A stretch of DNA of 64,000 nucleotides, from assembly GCA_024500155.1 (NCBI GenBank), contig CM044857.1, positions 45,217,001 to 45,281,000 of the forward strand, read 5' to 3'. Numbering within the stretch: the first letter of the stretch is position 1; each line of letters begins with the position of its first letter. The DNA is from Chenopodium formosanum. Its lineage: Eukaryota > Streptophyta > Magnoliopsida > Caryophyllales > Amaranthaceae. Position numbers and translations under genes: made by a program. Shown here piece by piece: positions 24,086-37,016 of this stretch. The notes beneath the pieces are model-generated. The model was not told where the DNA came from, searched no databases, and was given only the letters and a program-made list of their open reading frames with translations.

Positions 24086-26073
24086 TATAAACAAATATAA
24101 CAAAAACAAATATTAAATATCTTACTTTGCTTCGTCTTCATTCTGAGGTGAGGTGGCTGGAAAAAGGTTGTTGAAAAATAACCAATCAAATTTACTAGCG
24201 TTTGGAAATTTGGTAACACTTGACAGATTGCATACCCAAGCAACAATATCTTTCAGACAAATTAAGTCTTTCCAAACACCATCATGAAACACTAAAAAAA
24301 AAAAAAAAACATAATAAGAAACTGTACTATACATATGAGTTATCTAAATTAGTTATGACATTTAAACGAATGGTTAAAGCACTTACCCAAGCCACTCATA
24401 GACTTCGAGTGCAGCGCAAACATACGAAAAGGAGATTTGATACCGTCTCCTTTAACGTATAAACAGTGAAGAAGATCTACTCCGATATATAGCCCATTAA
24501 TATGCATGTCATACAATAACTTGGCGGTAGATCTCAAAACCCATCTCAGAGTTTTCCCTAACCTCAAGTAAGTAGACCCAAAACTCTCACAAACATCATT
24601 AGAATGGTCAAGATTCAAGATAAACTCAAATACAGGTATCCCAATGTCTTCCCCTATAGCGACTTCTTTCTTGACATCAGTTGCAAAAGAATACAATATT
24701 GGAGTAAAAGCAAAAGTATATCCTGCCTTATACCCTAATTTCACAGCCTCTTCTTTGGTAGCACACCCAAAGACACTGACTTTAATTCCACTTATACTTC
24801 CCCCATAAACATCTTCATCCAAATGATGTTCCACCGCCACCTCACTCTTTATAATACATCTACAAAAATAATAAATTAGAAAGCTTACTTAGGTATCATA
24901 TTTAATTGTTTATTGTAAATTTAATAATAATAATAATGATGATATGTGAACACATTATTGTATAATATGTAAAAGTATTAAATTCAATGAAATAAAGTAT
25001 CTTATGCTCTTTTTAGTAAAATCAGAATGAAGGTTTTAACGATCTTGTAATTTTGAAAATGATTCTTCAATTTGTTTCAAGATTATTATTTTTATACTTT
25101 TTTCCGCTTTTTTTTTATATAATTACAATACAATTGTTTAACATGTATTTTTAGGATGTGATTAGAAAACAAAAACGAACAATTTCTTTTAAAAAAAATA
25201 ACAACACCGGTAATAAGGATATGATGTACCATGTGTTAATTATTTTGATTAATCTGACTATTTACATTGTGTTAATCTCAACCTCAAAATACATGCTATA
25301 AGACTATGTTGCAACTAAAAACGAAGAAAGTATAAGTTAAACTAGGAGGTGTTTCACAAAAGTTAAAACCTATGAAAGCATCTCTAATGGTATACAAATA
25401 GGAACTTACTTGTAAATTAAATTAAATTATAAGCATATAGCTTACCATTAACCCATAATCATTAAAAACTTAATAACACTAAAATAAAATGCACTTGAAT
25501 GTGTTAAAGAAAGAATTCGGACCCACCAATTCGCAACACATCATATAGAACACAATCAAACTATCCTCGCGCTTTTGCAACTAACGCATTCGGGTCTTGT
25601 TGGATCAAAACTTCTCATCGAGTGTATATAATAAATTCTACCTTTTATCTGTTTAATTAATATTTTTGATCGGTAGGGTTTATAGTCTTATTGGATCAAA
25701 CTTCTCATCGAGTGATAGGTCTCTCGACCCAAATTCGGGCTAGGCCCCTTTAGGAGTGGAGGAAAGATAAGTGTAATTGAATTGAAGTATATACTTCATA
25801 TTGTATGTCACAAGACTCACAAGTTAGTTTTGTTCTAATTTATTAATTTCGCAATTGAAAAAAATCTACTCCGTACTTAATAATAATGTCAGTTTAACAA
25901 ATTGCCTATTCTATTCTTTGAAAAAATATTACTTATTCTACATATACATGTACATGTACAGTCTATATTCTAAATTCCTAATTATTAGATTTTATATCAT
26001 TTGATCCGTCACCAATGGGTTATTCATTTAGTGTGTTTTAAGGGTAACTTTTTTAGGTTATATAGGTTACTTA

Positions 26074-26218
26074 GGGCCTGTTCATTTCAGCTTAATTTCA
26101 GTTCAGTTCAGTTCAGCTCTTAATTTTCTTCTCTCATAAATATTCATTTCAGCTTTATTCGATTCAGTTCAGTTCAGTTCAGCTCCAATCAGTTCAGTTT
26201 AGTAATGTGACCATGTCC
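26074..26218. mobile_element. TTCAG-rich Tourist-like MITE, copy 1
   Basis: Starts GGGCCTGTTCATTTCAG, is filled with TTCAG units, ends ATGTCC, and is flanked by TTA on both sides (26071-26073, 26219-26221). Located in intron 2 of the unrecognised gene. Confidence 0.65.
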
Positions 26219-26832
26219 TTAATTAATAATATTTTACTATGTCATAATTGTCATAGAGGTTAACTTGTTGTTTAAGAATTACTCAATAAGAATAATAAGA
26301 AGTTACCCTGTTAGTATAATAAGGGTTTCTTCGTTTTTAACAAGTATTTATACGTTATACCATTTGGATAAGCTAGCTGCACAAAACAAAAAAGCGCTAT
26401 TTTTTTTTTTTTTTATAAAAAAATCCCAACTTCTAAATTTAATTTTTTTTAAACAAGACATAGATTGATAGATACATTTTACAGGTTGCCCTATTATTGG
26501 ATATATATAATACGATTAGTAACTAATTATCATTTTATAGTATTAAGAATTGTTGTATTTTTGATGGAGTTTTTTTTTATTTTTTTTTTATAATTTTAAT
26601 AAAGTTTTATGTAAATACGGAATATATATGTAACATGTTCCTCACCGAATGTCTTCAGATTCAACCAGAGTTGCACTTGATGAAACTTTCTCGCTATCCT
26701 TATTGTTGCTGTTTTGTTGTTGCTTCTCTGAGTATATAGAGCTACTACGTATTACATTGGGAAAAAAAATGGAAAATAACACTTAACCTAAAATAAAAGG
26801 CAAGACTTACTCTTTCCTTTCTTTCTCGTCAT

Positions 26833-27016
26833 TTTTTTTTAAGAAATGTTGAATTTGACAATTAATACTTGGATGATGTCCTGCGTGATGTAACATCAAA
26901 TAAATACACAATTCATCAACATAGCAAATTAAATTCATAAAAACAGCAACATTAAACTTCAATTCAATTCATATTCAAAATATTCTAACCACTAATGAAC
27001 AAAACCTAACCTATTA
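26833..27016. other. Upstream region of the unrecognised gene
   Basis: AT-rich leader and promoter area. No further exon is evident upstream of the proposed start. Confidence 0.3.
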
Positions 27017-27424
27017 CAGGAGTGGAAAAGTGTCTGTTTGTAAAGGGCAAAAACAACCTATTCGTATGTAACTGGCAAAGGGCGATACGTATACGGTCGT
27101 TACAGATAACTACTTATTAACGGGCACTTGTGTTACCTGTTACAAATAAGTAGTTATTTGTAATAGGCACTTTTTGCCGGTCGTTACAAATAGTGGATTT
27201 TTTTTTTTTTTGAGTAAATTTCGATAACCTATATATATTTGAACAATTTAGAACCTGTTATTATAAACCTATGCCCTATACAACCCTATACGTACAATAT
27301 TAAACTTTTAGTTAAACTTTATAAATTAAACTTGTACTCGTATAAGTTAATAAAACATATAACCTTCATTATATTATTCTACCTAATAATTACGGTTTAA
27401 ATAAATATTTTGATCTAAAGTATT

Positions 27425-28460
27425 GCGCCACATTCAACTTGGCATCATCATTAAAGACTTTTCAACTAAATTAAAGAAATAACACTCATAACATCCTTAA
27501 TATACTTATAATTTTATTTATATGACTTATCAACTAAATATGACAAAGTTAGTAAATTTTAGGAGCATTAAGCCAAAAGGGTTTAAAAGTAGCCTAAAGG
27601 ACTTCTATCTTTCCCATCTTTCGTGTTTTTATCCAAATTACAAAAATAACACTTATAACATCCTTAATATACTTATATTTTGGTAGATATGACTTGAAAT
27701 CAATTAAATCTGACAAATTACTAATTTTCGGGAGCATTTTAAGCCAAAAAGGGTTTAAAAGTAGCTTATGGGGCTTCTATAGTTCTATCTTTCCCATCTT
27801 ACATGTTTTCATCCAAATTATTGAAATGACACTCCTAATATCCTTAATATACTTATATTTTGGTTAATACAACTTATAATCAATTAAATATGACAAGTTA
27901 GTTAGTTTTGGAAGCATTTTAAGCCAAGAAGGGTTCAAAAGTAGCCTAAGGGACTTCTATATATCTTTCCCGTCTTTTATGATTTCATCCAAATTAATGA
28001 AATAACACTCATAACATCCTTAAAATACTTATGTTTTAGTATATATGAATTGAAATCAATTGAATTATTTGAATATGACAAGTTAGTAAGCTTTGGGAGC
28101 ATTTGAAGCAAAAAATGGTTCAAAAATAACAAAAGAGTCTTCTATCTTTCCCATCTTTCATGTTTTCAGTCAATTTTACCTTTCCCATCTTTCATGTTTT
28201 CATCCAAATAACAAAAATAACACTCATAAAATCCTTAATGTACTTATATTTTGAATTATATGACTTGAAATCAATTAAATAAGATAAGTTAATAAGTTTT
28301 GAGATCAATTTAAACCAAAAAGGGATCAAAAGTAGCCTAAGGGAATTCTACTTTTCTCATCTTTCATGTTTTCATCCAAATTAAAGAAATACTCATAACA
28401 TCCTTAATACACTTATATTTTGGTATATATGACTTGAAATCAATTAAATATGACAAGAAT
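27425..28460. repeat. Satellite-like tandem array, about 170-180-bp unit, six copies
   Basis: The landmark ACATCCTTAATATACTTAT recurs at about 27491, 27658, 27838, 28014, 28229 and 28398, i.e. spacings 167, 180, 176, 215 and 169. Each unit also holds CTTTCCCATCTTTCATG and AAGCCAAAAAGGG. Confidence 0.85.
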
Positions 28461-28824
28461 TCAATGGAACAATGCAATGCACTAATTAAACCACAAACAA
28501 GTTCCCAAATCAATTACTCGTACCAAATTAACAAAAATACCCAAAACCCGAAATGTGAACACCAAAAATTTGCAACATATAGTAGGAGCCAATCATGAGC
28601 CACGACAGACCATAAATTGTGCATGATACTCAATTTAAACACCAATTCCCAATTTTCCACTTCTAAAGAATCAAATTGACACGAATTGAAGCAATAATAT
28701 CTGGCGATGGAAGCCGCCCCATAGTAGATACAGTACCAAATATATACACATCAAAACAAACCTTAAAAGCCTCATCATTCTACCTCCACACCTCTAAGCT
28801 AATTTCTCACTTGAAATTGCAAAA

Positions 28825-28863
<39 letters not shown>

Positions 28864-29652
28864 TAAAAAAAAAATCATACTCAAATTCCTCACATTTTCT
28901 GACATTATATTATACAACCAAACATTGCATTATTTCATTCCCTTCATCAAAAAAGCAAGCTACATATTGAAAAAAGTAAAATGCAACTATCAAAATCCAA
29001 ATCCACAAAAAGACAAAAAAAAAAAAAAAAAAAAAAAAGAGAGAGAGAGAGAGAGAGAAAACAATAAAGGGGTAATTCTTCCTTACCAGAACAGAAGCTT
29101 TTGAGCCAACAAACAACCAAAAGGTCAGCAAACTTGCAACTTCTTCATTTGGTGAAAATGACCCAGAATTTTTATTTTTTTTTCTTTTTGAAAATAACAA
29201 TAAATAAACATTGAAAAATAAGAAATGAAGAAAAACCACAGAAATCTCAACTAAAAATGACACTAACCCAGAAAAATGTAGACACTAATGTGGGTAGCAA
29301 TCAACACCAGCATTGAAACAAATACAACATTATTGGCTCACTTTTAAAGAAAAAATACAAGGGACACAAACTAGAACAATACACAATTTAATCAGTCTAT
29401 CACAATTAGTATTTACAACACTATTGGCTCACTTAACTCTGGACATACCCGAATAAATAATAAAAGTTGTATATGGTCGAGAATAAATGAGCGAATACTA
29501 CCTGATATGCCGATTAGGAAAGTAAATTGATTTTAACAACAAAAAACTTAAAATTCAAAATTCTGAATAATTCCACAATACTCTTTTACAGTATTTAACA
29601 AAATAATCCAAGAAAGCAAACAGAAAATCAAAAATTTATAATCAGTAAGTAA
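28461..29652. other. Spacer with microsatellites
   Basis: Contains an (AAT)n tract near 28828-28862, a long A run (29015-29038) and (GA)n (29038-29057). Frames here are low-complexity; no gene is supported. Confidence 0.5.
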
Positions 29653-29878
29653 GGGCCTGTTCACATTTACTTAATTTCAGTTCAGTTCCGTTCAGTTCAG
29701 TTCCGTTCAGTTCAGTTCCAATCAGTTCAGTTCCAATCAGTTCAGTTCAGTTCAGCTCTTATTTATTTCAGCTCAATTCAGTTCAGTTCAGTTCAGTTCC
29801 AATCAGTTTAGTTCAGTTCAGTTCAGTTCCAATCAGTTCAGTTCAGTTCAGCTCAGTTCAGTAAATATGAACAGGCCT
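29653..29878. mobile_element. TTCAG-rich Tourist-like MITE, copy 2
   Basis: TIRs GGGCCTGTTCACATTTACT and AGTAAATATGAACAGGCC enclose dozens of TTCAG units; flanked by TAA at 29650-29652 and 29879-29881. Confidence 0.75.
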
Positions 29879-30463
29879 TAAGTCAAAATTAACCTGTTAA
29901 AAGCTTCATATACACGCCAATTTCCAACAAAATATTGGAATTAATAAAACAAATACAAACGAAAATCGGAAATACCTTAAAATCATCAATTGAAAAATAA
30001 CATCTCAATTTTGGATTTTCATACTTAATCCGAAAACCTTATCAATAATTGTGTGAGATTATAGTCAATCATGGAGAATAATGAAAGGAAGAAATTGTAA
30101 AATTTGAAATTTGAGTAGAGGAGAGAGAAAATTACCAGCAGTGACAGCCACCTGGAGACCGCGGTGGACTCACGAAAGGAGGAGAAGAGATCCACCAGAA
30201 AGGGAGGAGCGAGGGAGAAAGGGAGTTGCGCTTCAATGGTGAAAGGGAGTTGCACTTCAATGGAGAAGGGGACTGAGTAGAGCAGAGAGAGAAAGGGGAA
30301 ACCGGGAAAGTTAAGGGTTTGATTTTACAAAATTATTTGCAACGCTCATCTTATCTTAGTTACGAATACATAAGGCAAATTGCTTTAACTTTATAATTAT
30401 AACGCGGCGTTACATAAAGCTTATTATTTGTAACGGCCAATATCCGTTACAAAAAACTTATTA

Positions 30464-31880
30464 CTACCTCCGTTTCATGTTATCTGTAACATTTTCCAAA
30501 AACAGAAGCTACACATTATCTGCAATAAATCAGAAGTTTTCTCTTTTAGTAAATTTTTTGTGTGAAATTAGTTATTAAAATCCCGATTTAAATCTTCGGA
30601 TCTTACGATTTTATGATTCATGTAGGTCATACGATTCGATTCACTTATCTACCCGATTTTACATATTTTTCTTAACTAGCGAAATCCTTACAAGTTTAAA
30701 ACATGTTTATATAGTTTTATAAATATATATTATCAAGTATTGATTGCTTAATGGGTAAAATAACTATTATTTACCAATAATAATTACTCTAGGTTTCAAA
30801 CTCATAATTTCAATATATCTAATTAAATTTAGATTTGACGTCTTGATTATGCATGTTGATAGAATCTTACGATTCGATTTCACGATTCGATTCTGATAGC
30901 CCCTTCCGATTCAAATTAGAATCTCGATTTTAATAACCTTCCACCATACCCTTATTAAATTTTACTTAACTTCAATAAACAACATATTAATTTTTTAACC
31001 CAAATTAATTTATTCGTAATTAAAACCCTAACCCACAGTCTCTCTCCTCCCTCACAACCATTCCATCACCAAATTTTCTCTCTCCTCCTTCTCAACCACC
31101 AGTAGCAGCAGCCCTATTCTCTTTTCTATCTCTTCTCTCACAACCACCACACCACCACCACCACCACTTTTCAAATCTAAATTAGTGGTGGTTTGTTGGG
31201 GTTTCGGTTTGTTGGAGGTGGTAAGGTGATTGTTTCGGGTCGTTGGTGGTCGGTGTTGGTCGTGCAAGTTGGTTGGGTGGGTTCGTTGGTGGTCGGTTGG
31301 TCGGTGGTACGGTGGTCGTGCGAGTTGGTTGGGTGGGTTCGTTGATGGTCGTGCAAGTTGGTTGGGTGGGTTCGTTGGTGGTCAGCTAGTCGGTGGTGGT
31401 CGTGCAAGTTGGCTGGGTGGGTTCGTTGGTGGTTGGTTGGTCGGTGGTACGGTGGTCATGCGAGTTAGTTGGGTGGGTTCGTTGGTGGTCAGCTGGTCGG
31501 TAGTGGTCGTGCGAGTTGGTTGGATGGGTTCGTTGGTGGTTGGCTAGTCGGTGGTGGTCGTGCGAGTTAATTGGGGTTTCGATTAGTTGGAGGTGGTAAG
31601 GTGGTTGGCTGGTAGTCGGTGATCGTGCGAGTTGGTTGGGTGGGTTCGTTGGTGGTGGCTGGTGACGTGGGGATTCAATTGGTGGTGGTGCGAGTTGGTT
31701 GGGTGGGTTTTGGGTGGTTGTGGTGGGGTTTTAGATATTAATGGTGGTGAGAGGGTGGTTACAAGGTGGGTGTTGGTGGTGTTTATTTTCTCACTCATCC
31801 AATTACTCAAATGTCTTTTTTTTACTAATCTTTGCTTAAGAAATTTTGTCTTGGGGAATGTGCAACCAAGTTTGTAGTAG
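30464..31880. mobile_element. Mariner-type element with captured GC-rich interior (degenerate right end)
   Basis: The left end CTACCTCCGTTTCATG follows a TA and is typical of plant mariner-derived elements (CTCCCTCCGT termini). The interior has the same layout as the element at 33676-34636: a C-rich leader with ACCACC repeats, then a G/T-rich coding-like block. The right end (about 31850-31880) is only recognisable as a decayed version of the expected terminus. Confidence 0.4.
31206..31730 (+). repeat. GGTTGG-rich minisatellite, about 51-56-bp unit
   Basis: Eight or nine copies of a unit built on GGTCGTGCGAGTTGGTTGGG TGGGTTCGTTGGTGGTCGG. The long frames on both strands here are repeat-encoded, not genes. 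Confidence 0.85.
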
Positions 31881-33675
31881 ATTTTATGAAAGGAAATTTT
31901 GAATTTTGGTACCTAAAAAATGGACCTAATTGAATTTTCGCACCCGTTTAAAACTTTATTTTATTTTGGTACCCATCAAAGTGTAAAATTATAGGTTTTG
32001 GTACCTTCGTCCATGTTCAGTTAACATTTCCGTTAGTGGGACCTAGCCATAGTCCTCCCACCTCCCAACCACCCTTAGCCTCCCTCCCACCTCCCTGTGT
32101 GGCTGCCGGCAACCCTGATAACCACCTTCCCGCCACCAAAACACCAAATATCAAGTACGTAACCAACCATATCAGCCTGCCGCCACGGCCAGGCACGCAG
32201 CCCACAGTCACCAAAGTCACCGAACACACTCCAGCCACCACCACCACCACTCGAAACTCCCTAATTTACCTCAAATTTGCCGCTCCATCACACCACCACC
32301 ACCAAAATTACCTCCTACAACACTGACAGGCTAAAGTCGTATCACCTAATCAAAAGTAATTCCTAAGTCTTCTAACTAATGTAGATAGGGAAGTAGGGTC
32401 GAATCCACGGGGAAACAAGTTTTTCTTTTCCTAATTAATTATTATAATCTAAATTATCATGTAACCAAAATATTGTTGTGAGGGGAATTAAACTAAGGAG
32501 AATAAGGAGGGAGAAATCAATAATAAAAAGCCTAGGGTCACAGGTTCACCAATAATTAATATTCCGGGATAAAACAAAATAATTAATAATTAATATTGCA
32601 AACATAACATGATTAACAGGCTCTCGCAATTTATTAATCAACATAGATCTAATAGGCTCTCGCAATTTACTAGATCTAAGTTCCTATTGAAAATAGCCTT
32701 TAATATCAAATTAACATCTGCTCGATTCATCAATTCAATATTGCTATACTTTTACAATCAAATCACATCTGCTCGATTCATAATCTAATTGTAAAGAATT
32801 AAAACAATTCAATAAGAAATTATCATGCAATATCAATAATCAACCAAAATAAATTACCCTTCATATTAATTATGGATCCCCCAAGAACCCTGGAAATAAA
32901 CTACTCGCACATAGTTAAATCTAAACTAAACAAAGCAATTAAAGTGCATGATAAAAACAATAAAAAGAAAGGTAAAAAGCAATAATAATGAAAACTAGAG
33001 AAAAGCAATCGGAGAAGAATTGAAGTAAAACAAAAACATAAAACAGAGTTGCGGAAAACGAACAAAGAAAACAATCTAAACCTAAAACAATCTAACTATC
33101 TAAAACTACCTAGGAAAAACTACTATTACTCCTACTTAAATAAGAAAAGAAATAGGAGTTTTAATCCAAGTCAACTACTTCTAATTCCCACTCAAAACCA
33201 AGGCTGCGTGAATTTGGAGCAAAACAACGAAGCCCAATTGGCAAGAAAGAACGCTGGAGGACATCTCAATGGGTCTTGGCTACATACTAATGTAGCTACT
33301 ATAGCTGCAACCAAACGCGCGACCCAAATCAAATAATCCAGATAATATATTTGTGACCCGCCTAAATCAACTCCACGCTCTATAAAATGAACATTTAGTT
33401 TAAAAAATGAACATGAAAAAAATGAACATCTAATAATAATAAAAAATGAACATGTAATATTAAAAAGTGAACATGTTATAAAAAAATGATTATTTATTAA
33501 AAATGAACATGATTATCTAATCATATATTTGCTAAACCACGACCTTAAAAATGAACATTTAGTAAAAAAATGAACATGTAAAAACAGGAATATTCAGTTA
33601 ATGAACGCGTAAAAAAAACGAACATTTAGTAATAAAAGTGAACATGTCAAAAAAAGAAAATGAACATTTAGTATA

Positions 33676-34636
33676 CTCCCTCCGTTACGAATAACTCGCA
33701 ACAATTAATAAAAATGGCCGGTACACATTACTTGCAACAAACTTATTTCTTTCCTTTTATGGTAAGTTTTTTTGTGTGATATTACAACATTACCCTTACT
33801 TTTTTTTTTTCTTAACACCCTAATTAAACTACTGATTTTATCTTATTAACTTAAACCCTAACATTGATTTAATCACCTCCCATCTAAATTCATCATCACC
33901 TTCATTGGCAACCACCACCACCACCACCTTCATTGGCAACAACCACCACCACCACCGATCGCTACTATCACCAGAAATCACTGTCGTTGTCTTCTTCCTT
34001 GACGACGCCTTCGTTTTCTCTCTCTTCCTTTTCTAGATCTGACTTTTTCTGGGTTCGTTGTGTGTTTGGTGGCTCGATTGTGGTGCTTGGTGGGTCGAAT
34101 TTGTGGTGCTTGGTAGGTCGAATTTCTGGGTACGAATTTCAGGGTTTGGTGGTGCTGGGTTTGAATTTCATGGGTGGTTTCATGGGTTCGAATTTCTGGG
34201 TTTGAATTCGTGGGTGGTCTCGTGGTGCTCTGTGGTGGTGGTGGGGGGTTTGAATTCGTGGGTTGGATTCGTGGTGCTATGTGGTGATGGTGGGTTTGGT
34301 TTCGTGGGTTCAAATTTCAAGGTTTGTGGATGGTTTCATGGTGTTATTTTGGTGGTGGTGGTGGGTTTGAATTTCTAAGTTTGAATTTGTGGTGTTGCTA
34401 AGTGGTGGTGGTGGTGGTACGGTGCTGGGTGGTTTCGTGGAGTTATGTGGTTGTGCTGGTAGGTGGTGGTGGTTTCGTGGTGCTGCCTGGGTGGTTGTGT
34501 TTGATTAAGGTTTTTTTTTTGGGGTTGGATTAATACTAAACACATGCCCTTATTTTTCATTAATTACACTTAACAATCTTTTGCCTAGGAGTCCGCAATC
34601 ATATTCTTTGTTGCGAGTAATTCGTAACGGAGGGAA
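33676..34636. mobile_element. Mariner-type MITE with GC-rich, CDS-like interior (TA target)
   Basis: TIRs of about 28 bp (CTCCCTCCGTTACGAAT on the left, its complement on the right) sit between TA dinucleotides. The interior opens with an ACC-repeat ATG-containing stretch and then a G/T-rich block full of GGTGGT. No transposase domain is seen; frames on both strands are low-complexity. Confidence 0.7.
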
Positions 34637-34795
34637 TATTAGAAATGAACATCTATCATACAATCATAAAATAGCTAGACCATACCAAATAAAATGAACA
34701 TTTCGTAAAAATATATGAGCACATTAAATAAATGATAATTTAGCATAAAAAACGTAAAAAAAATGAACACGTCAAATAATATTATGAACATTTAA

Positions 34796-36954
34796 TGTAA
34801 CACCCCCAAAAATTCGAGTCCTTTAAAACAATAAGAGTAAGCTTTAACTTTCAAACCGAACCATCGAACCCTGGGAGTATTACTGCTACACTTATTTTCC
34901 GTAGAAAATAAATGCAAAGTAAAAAGAAATAATGTATAAATAAACTAAGTGGTCTAAGTTGTGGCAAAATAAAATATAGTCATTACATCAAAACTGCAAT
35001 TATTTTGAAAACACTAGTTAAAAGGAAGTAATTAAGCTCGGAAACAACTAAATTGTCTTAGCTATGTGGTTATTCTAACGTCTCCTCACACATAACCGAG
35101 TACCCTCTTACCAACCTGCAAAATAAATCAGAAACAAGAAAAGAGAGAGAACTCCTAAAAATCAGATAAACTGAGTAATTCCAACTCCATCCCGTAAAAT
35201 AAATAATTTTAGTTCAAAACATATTACACATAATATAACTTCATAGACATCATAATACTCAACCAAGTTCAAATTATCTCATAACATATTATTACTTTAT
35301 TTAAGAATGGGAAAGAGAACGCCAGTAAGCCGGGACTAGTCCCTGTCACCACCTACTTTACAGAGGGTCGCTCGTAACCCCAAATGGCCATAAAATGAAA
35401 CAGAATGTCCCTAGTATGCACACCCCTCACTAATACCCAGTGATTAGGAGGAAGACTAACAGTAACATACAATAATTTAAACCAACTAGTAGCAACCATA
35501 ACTACTAGTGGGCAACCTGTTCTTCACCCTTTCGGGTTTCATTTCCCTTCTTAAGTTATATTTCACTGTACATTTATTAGGTTACATTGTCCGATCACAT
35601 TGCACACAAGCATTGCACAAATCAATTTAATCCCGAGTAACAATATTTCAATTCCAATATTATTAGCACATAGTCGTTCCACATGACATCCTAATTATAA
35701 TTCGATTCTCAATAGGCCTTAGAGACCATCAATTATATATAATCAATCATCTAATTCCCAAGATTATATTTATATAAAATAATTCATACGATAACAAATA
35801 ATCATATTTTTTTTTGAAATTACATATACTAGTTCACAAAATAGAAAAACTCATATAAAATATATATATATGATTCCATATTATCATACGATAGCACACT
35901 CATCACATATAATTACATAAGCACGTATTTGACACATAATATTTCAAAACAATTTCCTAACGGGATTCTAGATGATGGACATTGAAAATTACCTTGATCG
36001 TGCGTAAAACTCAAGGTAATTAACCTCCGAAACGTTCACCTAGTAGCCTCCATCTACAAATAAACCGATGATAAACTAAGTTAGTAATACTATACACGCC
36101 TCCAACTTGCCTACACATAGATATATGAAAGAAATTATCTTCTTTAAAGAAAACAAAACCAAAACAACACGCTATCACCCTATATGATACTCTGCTATCC
36201 ATAATTCCCAAGGATAACACTTGTTTTCCACCTCCCTTTTATTTAATCTCTACAAAGTACAATAACATGCTTGGTTTAATGGCGGCAAGATGAATTATCA
36301 AATCTTGCAGGAAGTTTGTGTGGGTCGAGAATCCATGATCAATACTCATTAATGGGTCATTATAATTTGTTGAGTTTGGCATAATTTCAAAAGGGACGAT
36401 CGCAGCAGTGGTGATAGGTGATTATATTTGACGGTATGAAGGGTTCGTCAACGGAATTACGGTTTTAGCAATGAAAGGTATCAAAGATTACTAATCGTAA
36501 GATTGAAACTTAATTGACTAGTTAAAGTCATCAAAATAAAGAAGAGATTATGAGTTCTCTTACCTAATAATTTGGCTTACCAATGTGTGGAGATGAAGGG
36601 TGGAAGAAGAAGTAGTATTATTGTTTTTGGTGTCCTCCCTTTCTCACGGTCAAGGCAATATATATAGGGTGGAATTTGGGTGAAATTGAGGTAGATTCAT
36701 GTAACTAAGATAAGATTAAAATTCAAATTGTAGATAAAATTAGTTTTTTTTTTCAATAGGATTAAATCCTACGTTGAAATCAGTTTCTGAAAACTATCCA
36801 AAATCACTTTCTGGAAATTATCAGTTGTCAGTTCAGTTTTTTTTTTTTTTAATAATAATAATAAATCCGAAAATATTAAATAATTAATATATATATATTT
36901 TAAAATAATAAATTAAGAGTTTATACTATCAAAGGAAATTTTGGGGGTATTACA
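34796..36954 (-). mobile_element. Solo LTR, TGTAATACCCC family (TSD TTTAA)
   Basis: On the minus strand it starts TGTAATACCCCCAAAA and ends GGGGGTGTTACA, and TTTAA flanks it at 34791-34795 and 36955-36959. Length 2,159 bp. A TATA-like CCTATATATATTG lies near 36657-36672 on the minus strand. The termini match the other large solo LTR at 50545. Such ends and size suit Ty3/gypsy chromovirus (Tekay/Del) LTRs; that family name is inferred. Confidence 0.85.
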
Positions 36955-37016
36955 TTTAATATATTAAAATGAACATGATTTCATATATTCATATAGGTTC
37001 AAATTCGTTGTATATA

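Larger units (their letters stand above)
22723..26832 (-). pseudogene. Unrecognised seven-exon gene, probably disrupted; weak kinase/KEN-like resemblance
   Basis: Exons: 26811-26832, 26646-26727, 24387-24859, 24126-24291, 23197-23499, 22928-23110, 22723-22842. The start (MTRKKGK, then a basic Gln/Asn-rich stretch) is supported by three exons in phase. Two problems follow: exon 4 ends in phase 2 while exon 5 opens in phase 0, and the last exon has an in-frame TGA at 22837-22839 followed by 37 more protein-like codons to a natural stop. Intron 4 carries a MULE-like insertion; intron 2 is 1.8 kb and carries a MITE. The middle (LLYDMHINGLYIGVDLLHCL) resembles a kinase catalytic-loop region without HRD, and the C-terminal part is faintly like an IRE1/RNase L KEN domain. 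This is a guess; I do not recognise the family. It may be a non-functional copy of a multigene family. Confidence 0.5.
27017..30463. mobile_element. Possible degenerate CACTA-like element
   Basis: The left end (about 27017-27190) and right end (about 30330-30463) both carry GTTACAAATA/TTTGTAACGG units in several orientations, like CACTA subterminal repeats, and the left edge reads AGGAGTGGAAAAG, close to a CACTAGTGGAAAA terminus. Similar units appear at 40255-40350. The interior holds a satellite-like array and a MITE but no transposase. The right terminus seems cut by the next element. Confidence 0.3.

Noticed and set aside
27425..28460. CRISPR-like array
   Set aside because: Units are about 170 bp direct tandem repeats with no spacers, in a plant nuclear region.
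28676..29104. 142-residue frame with Ile, Lys and Arg-Glu runs
   Set aside because: Crosses three microsatellites (AAT, A and GA).
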